DNA of 64,000 nt from Artocarpus heterophyllus (GCA_025403435.1 CM046333.1:34555521-34619520), one strand, 5' to 3'. Positions 45,090 to 57,892 are shown, counted from the first letter of the stretch. Made by a program: numbers and translations. Notes: generated by a model from the letters alone, not told the origin.

Positions 45090-47922
45090 TGAGTTTGGTA
45101 TCGAGTTGTTTCCAGGGACATCACCGATTTCTATGGCACCTTATCGGATGGCGCCGGCAGAAATGAAGGAATTGAGGAGGCAACTTCAGGAGCTTGCTGA
45201 TAAAGGATATATTCGGAATAGCACATCTCCGTGGGGAGCACCAGTTTTGTTCGCTAAGAAGCACGATGGGACTCTCAGGTTATGTGTGGATTATCGGCAG
45301 CTGAATCGTGTTACGGTGAAGAACAAGTATCCTTTGCCTAGGATTGATGAGCTATTTGATCAGTTGGGAGGTTCGCGATACTTCTCGAAGATTGATTTGC
45401 GGTCAGGTTATCATCAGCTCAGGATCAAGGAAGAGGATATTCCCAAGACAGCTTTTAGGACTCGGTATGGGCACTTCGAGTTTCTGGTTATGTCTTTCGG
45501 GTTGACGAATGCTCCAGCAGCTTTTATGGACTTGATGAACAGGATATTTCGGCCATATCTGGATCAGTTTGTGATCGTGTTCATCGATGATATTCTTGTG
45601 TATTCTAAGACATGGGAGGAGCATGAACAGCATCTTCGGATCGTGCTTCAGACTTTGCGGGAGCACCAGTTGTATGCTAAGAGGGAAAAGTGTGAGTTCT
45701 GGTTGACTGAGGTCAAATTTCTGGGTCATGTCATCTCGGAGCATGGTATTTCAGTGGATCCGTCCAAGATTGAAGCTATATTGGAGTGGGAACGACCAAT
45801 GAATGTAGCGGAGATTCGCAGCTTCTTAGGTCTTGCTGGATATTACAGGAAATTTGTAAAGGATTTTTCGAAGATTGCAGCTCCGTTGACGAGGTTGACC
45901 AAGAAAAATGTCAGGTTTGAGTGGGATGAAGACTGTGAGTCTGCTTTCCAGGAATTGAAGAACCGGTTGACTTCAGCTCCAGTATTAGTTATTCCTAGTA
46001 GTGACGAGCCGTATGAGGTTTATGCTGATGCTTCAGGGCGCGGACTTGGATGCGTGTTGATGCAGCATGGACGTGTGGTTGCGTACGGATCGAGACAGCT
46101 ACGACCTCACGAGCGGAATTATCCTACTCACGATTTAGAGCTTGCAGCGGTGATCTACGCGCTGAAGATTTGGAGATGTTACTTGTATGGAGCATCATTT
46201 CAGGTCTTCTCCGATCACAAGAGTTTGAGGCATTTGTTCACTCAGAGGGATCTCAATCTGAGGCAGCGCAGATGGGTGGAGTACATGGAAGATTATGATT
46301 TCGTGTTGCAGTATCATCCCGGAAAAGCTAATGTGGTAGCGGACGCGCTTAGCAGAAAGTCTTCAGGGATTCTCGCTTGTTTGATTTTTGAGGACTGGAG
46401 CAGGGATGCGACAGTGAGTGAGTATCGGCTACAGTATCATGACGACGGTGATCGAGTTTTGTTGTATCATGTGGAAGCGACTCCAGCTCTTGTTCGGATG
46501 GTGAAGCAAGGTCAGTGGCAGGATCGACATTTGCAGGGGATTTGGTCGCAGATTCAGAACGGGGAGCAGTTCGAGGAATGGAGCGTGCATGTAGATGGAT
46601 CGTTGTACTTCCGGGAGCGTCTTGCAGTTCCAGTTATCGCCGAGGTGACGAAAGCCGTTCTAGATGAAGCTCATAGGTCTCAGTTTGCTATTCATCCGGG
46701 GAGCACCAAGATGTATCGTGACTTGAAGAGGCACTATTGGTGGAGAGGCATGAAGAAAGATGTTCGCGAGTACGTGGCCAAGTGTTCGACGTGTCTTCAG
46801 GTGAAAGCTGAGCATCAGAAGCCTGCAGGTCAGCTTCAGCCGCTTCCTATTCCAGGGTGGAAATGGGAGCATGTGACGATGGATTTTCTCACAGGTTTGC
46901 CGAGGACGGAGCAGCGGCATGATGCAGTTTGGGTTGTAGTCGACAGGTTGACGAAATCGGCGCATTTCATTCCGTTTAGGTCGACGTGTTCTAGGAAGAT
47001 TCTTGGGGAGTTGTATATGCAGAACATTGTGAGGTTGCATGGAGTTCCTTTGTCCATCACCTCTGATCGAGACACCAGGTTTAATGCTAAGTACTGGAGG
47101 AGTTTTCATGAGGCTTTGGGTACGGATTTGAACTTCAGTACGGCGTTTCATCCTCAGACTGATGGGCAGTCTGAGCGGGTTATTCAGGTTCTCGAGGATA
47201 TGTTGCGTGCTTGTGCGTTGGACTTCGGCGGGAATTGGAAGCAATGTTTACATTTGGCGGAGTTTGCGTACAACAACAGTTATCAGGCGAGTATCGGTAT
47301 GGCACCATTTGAGGCGTTGTATGGGCGACCGTGTCGGTCACCTGTGTGTTGGGCCGAGCCAGAAGATAGAGTTATTCTTGGGCCGGATGAGATTCGTGAC
47401 AGCAACGAGAAAGTCGCGGTGATTCGGGATCGGTTGAGAGCAGCTCAGAGTCGGCAGAAGAGCTACGCAGATAGGAGACGTAGACCCTTAGAGTTCGCGG
47501 TTGGAGATTTTGTTCTCTTGAGGGTGTCACCTCGTAAGGGAACTATGCGGTTCGGAGTGAGTGGGAAACTCGCGCCGAGGTATATTGGGCCGTTCGAGAT
47601 CACTCAGCGTGTTGGTGTGGTCGCTTATCGGCTTGATCTTCCGCCCGAACTTTCTTACGTTCATGATGTATTTCATGTGTCGATGCTTAGGAAATGTCCA
47701 CCTGGGCAGGATAAGATAGTTTCGTTTCGCGATGTACAGGTTCAGGAGGATGCGACGTACGAAGAAGTGCCGATTCAGATCATCGACCGGAAAGTGATTA
47801 GCTTGCGTCGTCGTGAGATACCGTTGGTAAAGGTCGTGTGGCAGCATCACGGGGTTGATGAAGCCACTTGGGAACTAGAGTCGGGTATGCGGGAGTTATA
47901 TCCGCATTTGTTTTGTTTTTGA
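45090..47922 (+). CDS. gag-pol of the gypsy element, 3' part (RT, RNase H, integrase, chromodomain)
   Basis: This continues the frame broken at 36099. Reverse transcriptase has [19 protein letters not shown] and the catalytic FIDD at 45580-45591. RNase H follows ([10 protein letters not shown] near 46020, SDHKSL near 46214, ADALSRK near 46340). Integrase has the HHCC zinc-binding region at about 46690-46815, the DDE core (MDFLTGLP near 46880, SDRDTRF near 47062, HPQTDGQSE near 47150) and a GPFE-type C-terminal module. A C-terminal chromodomain (about 47757-47905, ending DEATWELE) would steer integration to marked chromatin. No stop or frameshift is seen before the TGA at 47920. All catalytic residues that can be judged are present. 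Confidence 0.95.
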
Positions 47923-47951
47923 GATGAGTTGTAAATTTTGAGGACGAAATT

Positions 47952-47970
47952 TCTTTTAGGGGTGGAGAGC
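47952..47970 (+). promoter_or_regulatory. Polypurine tract of the gypsy element
   Basis: TTTTAGGGGTGGAGAGC directly precedes the 3' LTR at 47971. Just upstream is GAGGACGAAATTTCTTTT, shared with both LOG-LTR elements. Confidence 0.85.
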
Positions 47971-50129
47971 TGTAATGTCCCGAAATTTATTTAATATTAA
48001 TGTAATGTAAATGATGAATTAGTGTGCCATAATTAAAGTTTTAACTTTAATTAGATTATTTGGTTGGATATTTAGTTTTTGGTTGTTTTGTTAAATTGAT
48101 ACATTCAAATGATTTCTTATAGATTTAAAATGATGTTTTGAGTTTTAAAACACAACAATTTGTAAAATGTTAAAAATACTCTGTTTTGCAAAACCGTAGG
48201 CGGCACATGGTTTTCGCACAGTAAAACCGCCCACCGATTTTCTCTATTTATTTCCTTCTTCTCTCTCTCTCTTCACTCAGCTTCCTCACTCTCTCTCTCT
48301 TCCCTCCCGTGGTTCCCTCTCGGCAGCTCTCTCTCTCAAATTTCTCTTTCAAAAATTTTTGAACTCCATTCGAATCCAAGCTTCGGAACAGCAAGGAGGA
48401 AGCTCGGGGACGTGATTCGGCAACCGAGAACGCGGATTGAAGCTTCGATTTGAGGTTAGATTCGAAATTTCTAAACTTTTTACAAAATTTTCAATTTTGC
48501 GTGTTTTTGAAATCTAAGTTTGTTTTAGCTTAGAAAACCGTGGATTTGTGTTAAATGAACTTAGAACAACTAGAATCTAAGCCTAGATTGAAGAAAAACG
48601 GATTGGATTCAAGATTTTCATTTTTCTCCTCTTTTTCTCATTTTCGGATTTTTGAGGATTTCGAGTTCAAATGTTGTTTAAATGATTCCAAACATGTTTT
48701 AGAATGTTTTTCTATCAACTATAGTTGTTTTTCATGCCTGGGATTTGAGAAAAACAGGTTAGAAACAAGATTTGGATTTTGGGGATCGAGAAACCCGTGG
48801 CTGGGATTTCTGGATCTTCCCAGTTCGGCAGGCCGAAGTTCATGTTCGGCAGGCCGGAGTGATGATCGGCAGGCCGGTGTTCTTCCGACCGGCAGGCCGA
48901 ATCTGGGGAAATGTTCGGCAGGCCGAACCTCGTTTCCGGCAGGCCGAACTGTACAGTTCGGCAGGCCGAAGCAGGGCGTCCGGCAGGCCGACCGAGGCAT
49001 GGAAAATTTTGTGATTTTTACCCGATTTCACTGTTTTGAACCCTGATTTAAATCCCAACCTTATAGGATGATTTTAATGATACAAATGGCACACTAGGAC
49101 ATCATGAAATGATTTAGTATCATAGAATGTCTCGAACTAGATATTGATTGACTTAGTTTGTATCTAGGATTGTTCGTGGTTCCGTGGAGCTAACGTATAG
49201 CGGATCGGGATTACGGTGTGGGGTACCGGCACGAGTACTGAGGTAGGACTTCTATCCTATTTCTTTGGTAGCCTGGTTTTGAAATGATTTGGCTTCGAAA
49301 AGGATTTCTATCAAAATGTTTTCAACGGTTGTTTGAAAATGGTTTTATCGGTTATATTTTTATATACCGTGACATGAAATGAATTTCATAATGAATGTAA
49401 TTGACAACACTCGGTAATTGGGTTTTGAATGATAATGATAATAAACACATGGGCATGATGCCATATCAGAGATCGGGTCGTGATCGACCTTGGGGGCAGG
49501 TCCCGAAACCCAGCTGGGCCACTACGGTGGTGATTTCATGGTTTGCCTAGGTAAAAGTAAATTGGTGTTTTGATTTGACGAGTAGACTGTTCTGTGTCAG
49601 AACGGTTCTACTCAATTTATTTATTTATTTATTCAAGTTCCCTTTCTGTATAACTCCTGATAATGTTATGTTTCTTTGTATTAAATTATTTTATAAAACT
49701 TAGTCCTACTGAGCCTTTCGCTCACGTTTTATCTGTTTTAAATTCCCCCCTCTAGGTGGTTTCCCATTTAGGTTTGGAGAAGATTCTTCGGACCGAACTC
49801 AGGAGCAATAGGAGAATTTATTTATATTCTGTATTATTAATCAAGGCATGTAAGACTTTAACTTCATTTATACTTGGACTGTAATTGTATTTATGATATT
49901 GTCAGAACCATGTGTGTGCACAAGTTGTGGGTTGTGGAACCCATATTCGCGGTTTTTATTTAATTGCTATTATTTGCCTAATATTTTATAAACTCGTTTA
50001 TCGAATGTGGTGGAAAATCTCTTTATTTCTTACTTAATTGGATTTTCAAACTCTCAGTTTTTAATTAAATTCTCTTTTAATTAATCTAAATATTCCGCCA
50101 CGTCACCTCCCGTACTCCGGGGCGTGACA
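47971..50129 (+). repeat. 3' LTR of the gypsy element
   Basis: Starts TGTAATG, ends GTGACA, and is followed by the GGTAG duplication at 50130-50134. It appears identical to the 5' LTR up to about 49838. After that many substitutions and small indels appear. It also carries the eight-copy CGGCAGGCCG cluster (about 48824-48991). Confidence 0.95.
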
Positions 50130-50134
50130 GGTAG

Positions 50135-51026
50135 TAATATTAGAAATTGTCTTTAAGTTCAAATCTCGTGTCCAAATTCAAAAAGAAAGATTGTAATAAT
50201 ATAACACTGAATGATTTCCATTCGTATATTGTGTGGCAAAATAGCTTTACAATTAATCATGTGAAGTATTTTAAATTTTGTTTCTTTTAGATCTTATTAT
50301 ATTGAATGACTACTTAAAAAACTTTGGATAAGTTCGGATTCATCTTACATGTTTCTTTTTTCTTGTCCCTTATCACCTTTTTTAATTTAAGGTGTTTGAG
50401 AGAAGAGTTGGAACGTAAAGTTTAAACTTCAATTGCTTCGTTTAGGAAATTAGTTAACACTTAAAGTTAGAACCTAAATACTATATCATGTGAGAGCTTT
50501 ACATTGTAGCATGTGAGAGCTTTACACTGTAACAAACTGTACTTATTTTTAAATGTGCTTTTCCGAACGAAGTGAACACTGTTGCGTGTGAGGGCTTTAT
50601 GCTGTAGCTTATTTTTGTTTTATATTATAGCATATAAGAGCTTGACAATGTTCATAGTCAGAATTATGAGTTTCAAATTTTCCTCTAAACACCTTAATAT
50701 CATGTCATATCAATTAATATAGTATATATTTACAAATATTACTTTTCAATTGAAGTAACATAATATATCTTTTCTTGTCATATAATTTTAATTGAGGTGT
50801 AATGATATTATTGTAGGAAGAAAACAAAAACAAGTGGACACATGAATCGAATTTAATAAATACTTTATAAATTGTGTTTGGATTATTAAAAATTCACCAT
50901 TATATATGAACATATTAAAATATTGGCGTTCATATCAAACATTATGAGAAGAAACTATTGGGATGCTCTCATTCAATTTATCCCTAGACCAAGCGCTAAT
51001 CTACCTATAGTACTTACAAATATTAA
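50135..51026. other. AT-rich DNA with small-repeat traces, no gene seen
   Basis: Target flank of the gypsy element. At about 50400-50640 are reiterated TGTGAGAGCTTTAC / CTGTAGC-like phrases. They resemble the interior of the inverted-repeat element at 63191-63353, suggesting a worn relative. No coding region is supported. Confidence 0.45.
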
Positions 51027-52023
51027 TCTATAAGTATATAATAAGTGCGAGTTTCTTTTATAGCACTATTCAAAAAGTGGTCAAGTACTTTTTTTTTTCT
51101 TTTGTAGTCCTTTTTTCCTCTTTTACCAACTTTTTTTTTTTTGCTTTTCTTACCCTTGAAATTTAATGCTTTTTACTAAAAATACTTTAAAATATTGTTC
51201 CATCAATCATAACCTTGTTAAATAATTTTGTTCATGTAACTTCTCTATTATATATTTTTTTCAAATGTATTTTTATTTAAATATATTTTCTGCTCTCATA
51301 TGTAAACTTCAATTAATTTCTCTATTTGATTTGAGCTCTTTGAAATTTCTTTTTCTTAGTATGCTCTTCTTATTTGTAGAACTAAAATATTCAATCAAAA
51401 CACATGGCTTCACTAAAACATATATAGTATTGGTACATATACTTAATTTGTATTTTATATATTTAAGTGTGTCTTATTAGCAAAATTTCTATAATATAAT
51501 TCATTGAAATAACTTTTCTCATATGTGTCCTTATAAATATTAAGTATTATTTTTGCAAACAGTCTTTGTAAATATTTGTCTAACTTAAATGTTTTATTAC
51601 CAAACCTCTAAAATATGATTTTGTCATTAGTACCCGTAGATAATTTTCTCTCTATTTATTCCCTCAACTAAAATCTCTTTTTTTTTTTAACTAAAATATG
51701 TTGCACTTAGAGAAGGCTCAATATTTCACATTATCCCTTTCTATTATAAAATATAAAGTATCTTCATTCTAAGTTATTTCATTTTTATCTTGCTTAAATC
51801 TAACCTATATTTGTTGATTGTGATATAGCATTTGTTATTTTTATGGAAAAATATTCAAGTGTTGTTTAGACTATAAAATTTCAATTTCTTTTTCAATAAA
51901 AGTAACAAAAAAAACTTTTAAATAAAGTCTAAAAAGTTTAGATTAACGTTTAAATACATTATGATAATAATATGTCTAACATTCACATAAAATTTCCATG
52001 TGCGAAGCACATGGTTCCACTAG
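51027..52023 (+). mobile_element. Non-autonomous Helitron (probable)
   Basis: The 5' end reads TCTATAAGTATATAATAAG at 51027, preceded by A. The 3' end has the hairpin ATGTGC-GAA-GCACAT (about 51999-52013) followed after a few bases by CTAG at 52020-52023 and then T. TC at the start, a short 3' hairpin, a CTRR end and insertion between A and T are the defining Helitron features. There is no terminal inverted repeat or target duplication, as expected. The 997-bp AT-rich interior has no Rep/helicase frame. Confidence 0.75.
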
Positions 52024-53455
52024 TTGTTAAATAAATAGTCTCTTTTTTCTAATTATAATTATTTCAATGTTTTGAAGAAATGCTCCGCATATTGTTAGGG
52101 AAGCTTTTTAGAACCTTGTACCGAAAAGCTATAATTACTAGAAGAAACTTGCTCACTTTTTCAGATATTAGAATATTCATATAATTAACTGTGAATACGT
52201 AAGAAAATATCTTTTTCCATGGAGCTATTGAAGATATGACGCTTTTGGATGAGATGACATTCGTTGAAGTCATAATCAAGCATTCAAGTTTCCTCATGAC
52301 TTTACAAAATTTTAATAATATCTTGTTTCTCAGTGTCTCTCTATATCTGTTAAAAGGTCTTACTCGCCCCCTTCGGTTGTAATCTATACATTTGTATTTG
52401 TTTCCTTGAAGAGTCGTCCTAGTTCTAAGGCAAAACTTTCTTCAAGAATCAAGAGTCCGTCGAAAAGAAAGAAAAGGAAAAAAAAAAAAAAAATCTTCAG
52501 GAGTCGGCCAAATTTAACTGTCTCTCAAAAAAAAAAAAAAAAAAGAAATGAGGATTTTAGTGTTGCACCAAAAATTTATTGTGTACTCTATCTTTATGCA
52601 TGCATTTTACGTAAGTAAAGCCGGCTAATTCTTTCCCGTACAGTTGCGTTATAAAGATAAAAGGTCATAAGCTTTTCTTGCCTTTTCTTGCCTAGAAAAA
52701 AGTCATTAACTTTTCTTCAAGAAGAAAAAACAAAAGAGAAGAGTCTTCAACTTTCCGAAAATGCCCCAAAATAGTTTTTTTTCTTTTTTTTTTTAATCTT
52801 GTTTGTGCCGACTAAAAGTTTTATGCTGGTTTTTAGGTAAGAACGTCACTTGAATTCATGTCGTCATAATTAGTATAAACAATTTAAGTGCTAATTTACT
52901 TAGCTAATCAATTTATCTATACTTTACACAGTAAATTTATGCTACTAATCTTATATTTTTCATTATATTTGAAGTGAAATTTGTTAAAAATGATTAATTT
53001 TTTTCCCATACTTGTCTATTTTCTTGACAAAAATTTAGTAATTGGAGTTAATTTTGTGTTAATCACATCATAAATTTAGGTCAATTTCAAATTGTATTGA
53101 CGTGTCATACCCAAATTGTCACCTCCAAGCCTTTATAATTTCCACTTAAAAAGACAATGAAATTAAAAAAGAAATAAATTATGGTAATGCTAAATTTTTC
53201 TCTCTTGTTTGACACTTTATTTTTCAAAAAAATTCAACCAACATCGAATATTCTACATAATAATTTTTGAAATCTCAAAATGACAAAGTGTTATATGTCG
53301 CTCAAAGAAAACCCCCTAAAAGTCTTTCGTCCTCAGGGATGGGTCATTGGAATATTGTCCTTGAAACCTACGTCTCCATCTAAGTTATGTTATGGTTGTT
53401 AACTGTGGTGGTGGAGGTTGCATTTGGGTAGCGATTGTGGCTTATGCAGTGTTTA
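52024..53455. other. AT-rich DNA, no gene seen
   Basis: Poly-A and poly-T runs near 52480, 52530 and 52780. No frame with family motifs, repeat ends or RNA gene could be supported. Confidence 0.5.
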
Positions 53456-54040
53456 CACTAGTATAAACGAAAGGTTAAGCCATCATCTAAAGATAAGACG
53501 ACGGTTATCTAAATCGTTGTTTTATCAACCATTGTAGTATGTGGTAGACAACAATATTTAACTGTCATCTAACACGCTTGTGAGCCGTCTCAGGGTGCGA
53601 ATGATATTATATTAGACAATAGTTTCTAGATACGATTTCGTTATTTAGTATTAGACAACAGTTTCATCTACAAACCCTCATTTAGCGGCTTGCACTGGCC
53701 AAAACCTGATCAGATTTATTTCCTCTGTGCTTTTCATATTCAATTTGTTATCATTGGTCTCACAATTCACTGATGACATAACAATATTTTATAAAATTAA
53801 AAATAACAAAATTTAACAAGAATATAAGTCTAACAAAATATAAGAATTTAATTAAATGTATGGTTTATATGTTTATGTATTGTTGAACATATTCTCCCTA
53901 TTCCTCAATCACATCACTCATATGCTCATCAGTATAAATTATGTCTTCCCATTCATCTTATCTCTCACATTCCTTATTACAAAGTAGCTGTATTTTTTTT
54001 TGTTTAACTCTTGTTGAGATATAGTCTAAAAAGGATATAA

Positions 54041-54042
<2 letters not shown>

Positions 54043-54076
<34 letters not shown>
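54043..54076. repeat. (AT)n microsatellite
   Basis: About 17 uninterrupted AT units inside the decayed CACTA element. Confidence 0.9.
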
Positions 54077-54079
<3 letters not shown>

Positions 54080-54329
54080 CTTAAATATTAATAATGCATA
54101 TTACAATTATATATATATACAATAGAATGCTTACCTTTGGTCATAGAATTTTTATAAATTCGTGAGGCGGATTGAAGATGACTTGAGTTTTTGTTTTCAA
54201 CTTCCACTCCTTTAGGACCCTAAATACAATTGGTTAAATTAATGCATTCAATCAAAAGATGCATGCTATAAAATAACAATAATAAATAATATAGTTAACA
54301 AGCATACACTTACAATTGAATCATCTTTT

Positions 54330-56480
54330 TGAAGTTGGGGTATACATCATGGTCAACTAGAATGAACCACATTACTCTATCTTTTTGGGGGTAAATAAGG
54401 GCTAATATCTAATGAATCCTATCATTATATGGCATAAAATAACATCGGCTGGCTCTTCCTTTATTCAAAAACTCATAGAGCATCCATGCTCATTCTTCAA
54501 TTGCAACCTCAGTTAGGCCTGGCATATAGGAAATGATCATAGGGTTGATGAACCCATATTTGTTGAGTTATTTTTTTGACATGGCAATGGTTGCATAACA
54601 AATTGCATATAAAAACCAAATGTTATTAGCCTACAACAAATAACAAGTAAAAAGAAAAAAAAAGATTGTTGACAATTCATGAAAAATGTAGCTATACTTT
54701 TATACCTCATGTATCCCAGCCTATACTAATTTGTGAAAACTTGGCAAACCAATCAATGTCCTCAGCAATAATAAAAAAGGACAAACCCTCGATCTAGGTG
54801 ATGTCATAAGGCATTATAAATCTAATTGTGCTAGAGGCGTCCATGGATTGCGTCAAGTACCTATAAGAGCTTGTTATTTTTGGAAATAATCCTTCCAAAT
54901 CATTTATTGGTTGTGTCACCTCCATTATATCTTCTTTTTGTTGCCTCTTTTTCCCTCTCATTTTCTTTCCACAACCTCCCTTGATTGGTTTGTCTATAGC
55001 ACTATAGGCTCTTTGCTCAACTGATGGTGTTGGTTAATCAGAGCTTTACCAAGCTAACTTAATGACTCAATTTGAATCCATGTTTTAGGCCAAGCCACAA
55101 ATCTTTCGAGAGCATCGCTCACGACCTTATTTTCTTATGTTGAGAAATGCATAATATTATTAATTATAACGTACGTATTACCTTCTCCAAGTGTCATACA
55201 ATGAAGGACATTGGTGGAGAGAGTATCCATTTACACACTTCCTCCCACAACAATGGTTAATTGAATAACATCACCTTCCTTCGCTATTGACGGTTTTAGA
55301 AAAAGGCAAGCTTTGCGTTCACCGAGACTTAATGAGGATGCCTCCTAGGTGGTGCTGGCACTGTATGAATTGTCTAACTTGCCTTTACATTGTGCATTCC
55401 ATTGTAGGAGATGCATTTTCTTCCTCCTAGGAGGTTGAATTCTCTTTAGGTTGACTTCTCATGATCTTTTTCCACTCGAACACCTTATATCATTTCCACT
55501 TTTCTACTCAGCTCGATCAACTCTGCTTTAGAACTTGACCTGTAGGTGGAATGAAAATACTTGGACTGCTTCATAATATTAGATTGACAACGAACCTATA
55601 GTGAATGTTAAGGATTGCTTAATATGATGGTTAATATCATGTGTTCTTTGAGATTGGAACATGCCTTGCTACTCTTGCTCTTCATTATTATCCAATAATT
55701 ACAAAATTAATAAAAGCTAAAATTAATAACATTAGACGTAAAAGTTGAAATACTATTAATTATTCTATTCTATAAGTTAAAAACATCAAGTATCACATAA
55801 TTCATTGGTGAATCTCTTGGCATCTCCCACTTTTAAAAGTTCCACCTGTCTTTTGTTAGAAGTCTTCCAAACAATGTGACGAGGAGGAGACATAAACATG
55901 TTGTGTAGTCTCATCTACATTAAAAGGTAGGTTACTTATATTTTATATAAATATTAGAAAATTTGTAGAAAACAAAGTAAATAAATTTTACATATCCGTT
56001 CTTGATCTGCTTTTTTATATCCTGCCTAATCCCATGATTAGTCGAGATCGAATTCATCTCTTATCTCTTTGGCTTTTTCGATATCTCTTTTTGTTCCTCA
56101 CTAAGTTTGTATTAATCCAAACTAATAGAATGGCAATTTTTTTTTTTTTTGTCGAGAGCTTGAAAACATTGGTGTCATTCTCTTAGTCTTGAATGAAAGC
56201 TTTTTGAAAGTTGTACCAAAAGTTGCACGGCATCTTAGAGGCGAATGTCATCAAAGACTTATGAACTTAGAAAAGCTGAAAAATGCAATAATACCTTGCC
56301 AAATACATTCTACATAATCCTTATCGGTCTTCTCTCTCCAATGTTATATGGTGATGCGAATGTGCTCTTGAACTAAAACTCTAATAACTTTAGAGCTCAT
56401 CCCGTTCTTTTCCAAACTTTGTTCTATTTGGTCAAATTCTATTTTTATTTTTTGTCATTTAAACCTTAATCTTGAAACAT
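54330..56480 (-). pseudogene. Broken En/Spm-type protein and Ulp1/C48-like fragments
   Basis: Translation of the minus strand gives short blocks separated by stops. One (about 56280-56160) resembles the plant Ptta/En/Spm transposase region with an ECIWQGIIAFF-like stretch. A second (about 55200-55070) contains LGEGNTYVI and later VSDALERFVAWPKTWI, a conserved block of CACTA second proteins. A third (about 54470-54350) contains YFMPYNDR and LALIYPQKDRVMWF, like the His-containing part of plant C48 domains. The many stops make it a pseudogene. Assignments are from memory of the families. Confidence 0.5.
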
Positions 56481-57475
56481 GTTTCATCAAAGTTGCTTGC
56501 TTTTTTTTTTCCCATCTTTATTGGGATTAATGGCTCCTCGGAGCTCATAATCATCTTGTTGTTTATTCATTTCCTTATTCGCATCAATGAATTCGTTATC
56601 TGACATATTGAATTCTTTTTCAACATTTTAATCAATAGCCTATCAAAAGATATATAATCAAATTAATCACAAAATATATATGATCAACAAAATCATTAAA
56701 TAAATAACAAAACTAAACAAAACATAGTGAGATTATAAAATTAATGACCACATACCCCATCTAACATACTAACATACCAACATTCACTGAAATCATATAC
56801 ATGAATATGGAATTAATATTATAAACAAATAATAACTAAAAACTTAAGAGAAAAAACCATTAGTAACTCAAACTAATAAAACTAAGAATTAAAAAAAATT
56901 AAAATAACTCAAAACTAATAACCCTTACTAACCCTAAATAACAAAATCTAATAACATTGATTAACCACTAAAACTAACTAAAACTAATGAAAACTAAAAC
57001 TCTGAAAGGAGGAAAACTTACCTGATGACAAAGGACTCGAGGAGGCGATGAAGGTGATAGAGTGATGGTGGACTCAAGGAGGCAACAAACCTAGTGACGA
57101 TGAGGTCTAAACATGATGGAGGCGAGGGTTAGATGAGAGGAGTGATGGCAATGGCGACGAAGGCAAGAGGAGATGATGGTGAAGACAGAGAGAGAGGAAC
57201 TATAAGGATAGAGAGAGGTTAGAGAGAGAGAATTACTGTTTTGGGTCCTTTAGAGTTTTATTTTCCTAACTCATGCTTTTAACAGACTATTAGACTATGG
57301 TTTCCTAGAAACAATGTTAAGTAATATATATTAGACGATGGTTTACTAGAAACCATCATCTATAGTGTGGCATGAAATCCAAAATGTGAAGGTCTTTATG
57401 CCGTGTTATTTATGACAATGGTTAATTAGAAATCATTGCCTAATAGGCATCATTTGATCCATTAATCGTAGCAGC

Positions 57476-57892
57476 ATTGGCTTAGGGAGGAGGCTTTTTT
57501 AGCCTTTAGATATGGATGCATTGGTGCTCCAATGCCATTGATCTTGGGATTTTGTCTCCTTGACATCTTGTTGCCTCTTGTGTGGTGCGTGTCTCCGTTG
57601 GTGATCAACATTAATAATGCATGCTTTTGACACACACCCAATGTTTGGTGGCTTGTAGGTGCCTTTTTTTTAACTTATTTTTCAATGTTGTTTGCCTTGT
57701 TTGTCTCGGACTTAGAGAGCGTCTTGTCGTCAAGAGTGTTGTTCATGTGGCTCAGGCCCTTTTTCTTGTTTTTTCTTCTTCTTTTACGCTAAACATAAGG
57801 GGGATGTTGAATTCACCATTTTTGTATTTGTTTTGATATGTTTATGGGTTTTCTATTCAATAAAAAAGGTGGTTTCCCGACTCCTTGACTTA
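57476..57892. other. Possible older retroelement tail, no gene supported
   Basis: GT-rich sequence with short open stretches but no recognisable motif. It ends in ATTCAATAAAAAAGGTGG, like the tail of a LINE or an old transcript. It resumes after the small CACTA element at 59217. The identity is uncertain. Confidence 0.25.

Larger units (their letters stand above)
23902..50129 (+). mobile_element. Ty3/gypsy chromovirus (Tekay/Del type) LTR retrotransposon, with two nested insertions
   Basis: The element is bounded by two LTRs of 2157 and 2159 bp that start TGTAATG and end GTGACA. The 5-bp target duplication GGTAG lies at 23897-23901 and 50130-50134. It has a primer site, a gag-pol frame with a C-terminal chromodomain, and a polypurine tract. 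The 26.2-kb length comes from two inserted elements (26125-34295 and 36100-45084); without them it is about 9.1 kb. The clade call rests on the chromodomain, the single gag-pol frame, the long LTRs and the initiator-Met type primer site. Confidence 0.95.
53456..57475 (-). mobile_element. Decayed CACTA (En/Spm) element; right end approximate
   Basis: A CACTA terminus at 53456 (CACTAGTATAAACG) is followed by subterminal inverted motifs such as AAGACGACGGTTATCT and GATAAGACGACGG. The mirror motifs AGACGATGGTTT and AGAAACCATCATCTA lie at about 57280-57445. The interior, read on the minus strand, has fragments of En/Spm-type protein and a C48-like domain. The right terminal TAGTG is not recognisable, so the end is placed just beyond the last subterminal motif. 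No target duplication was confirmed. Confidence 0.6.

Noticed and set aside
46660..47244. 194-codon minus-strand frame inside pol
   Set aside because: It is antisense to the RNase H and integrase coding region, with no matching motif.
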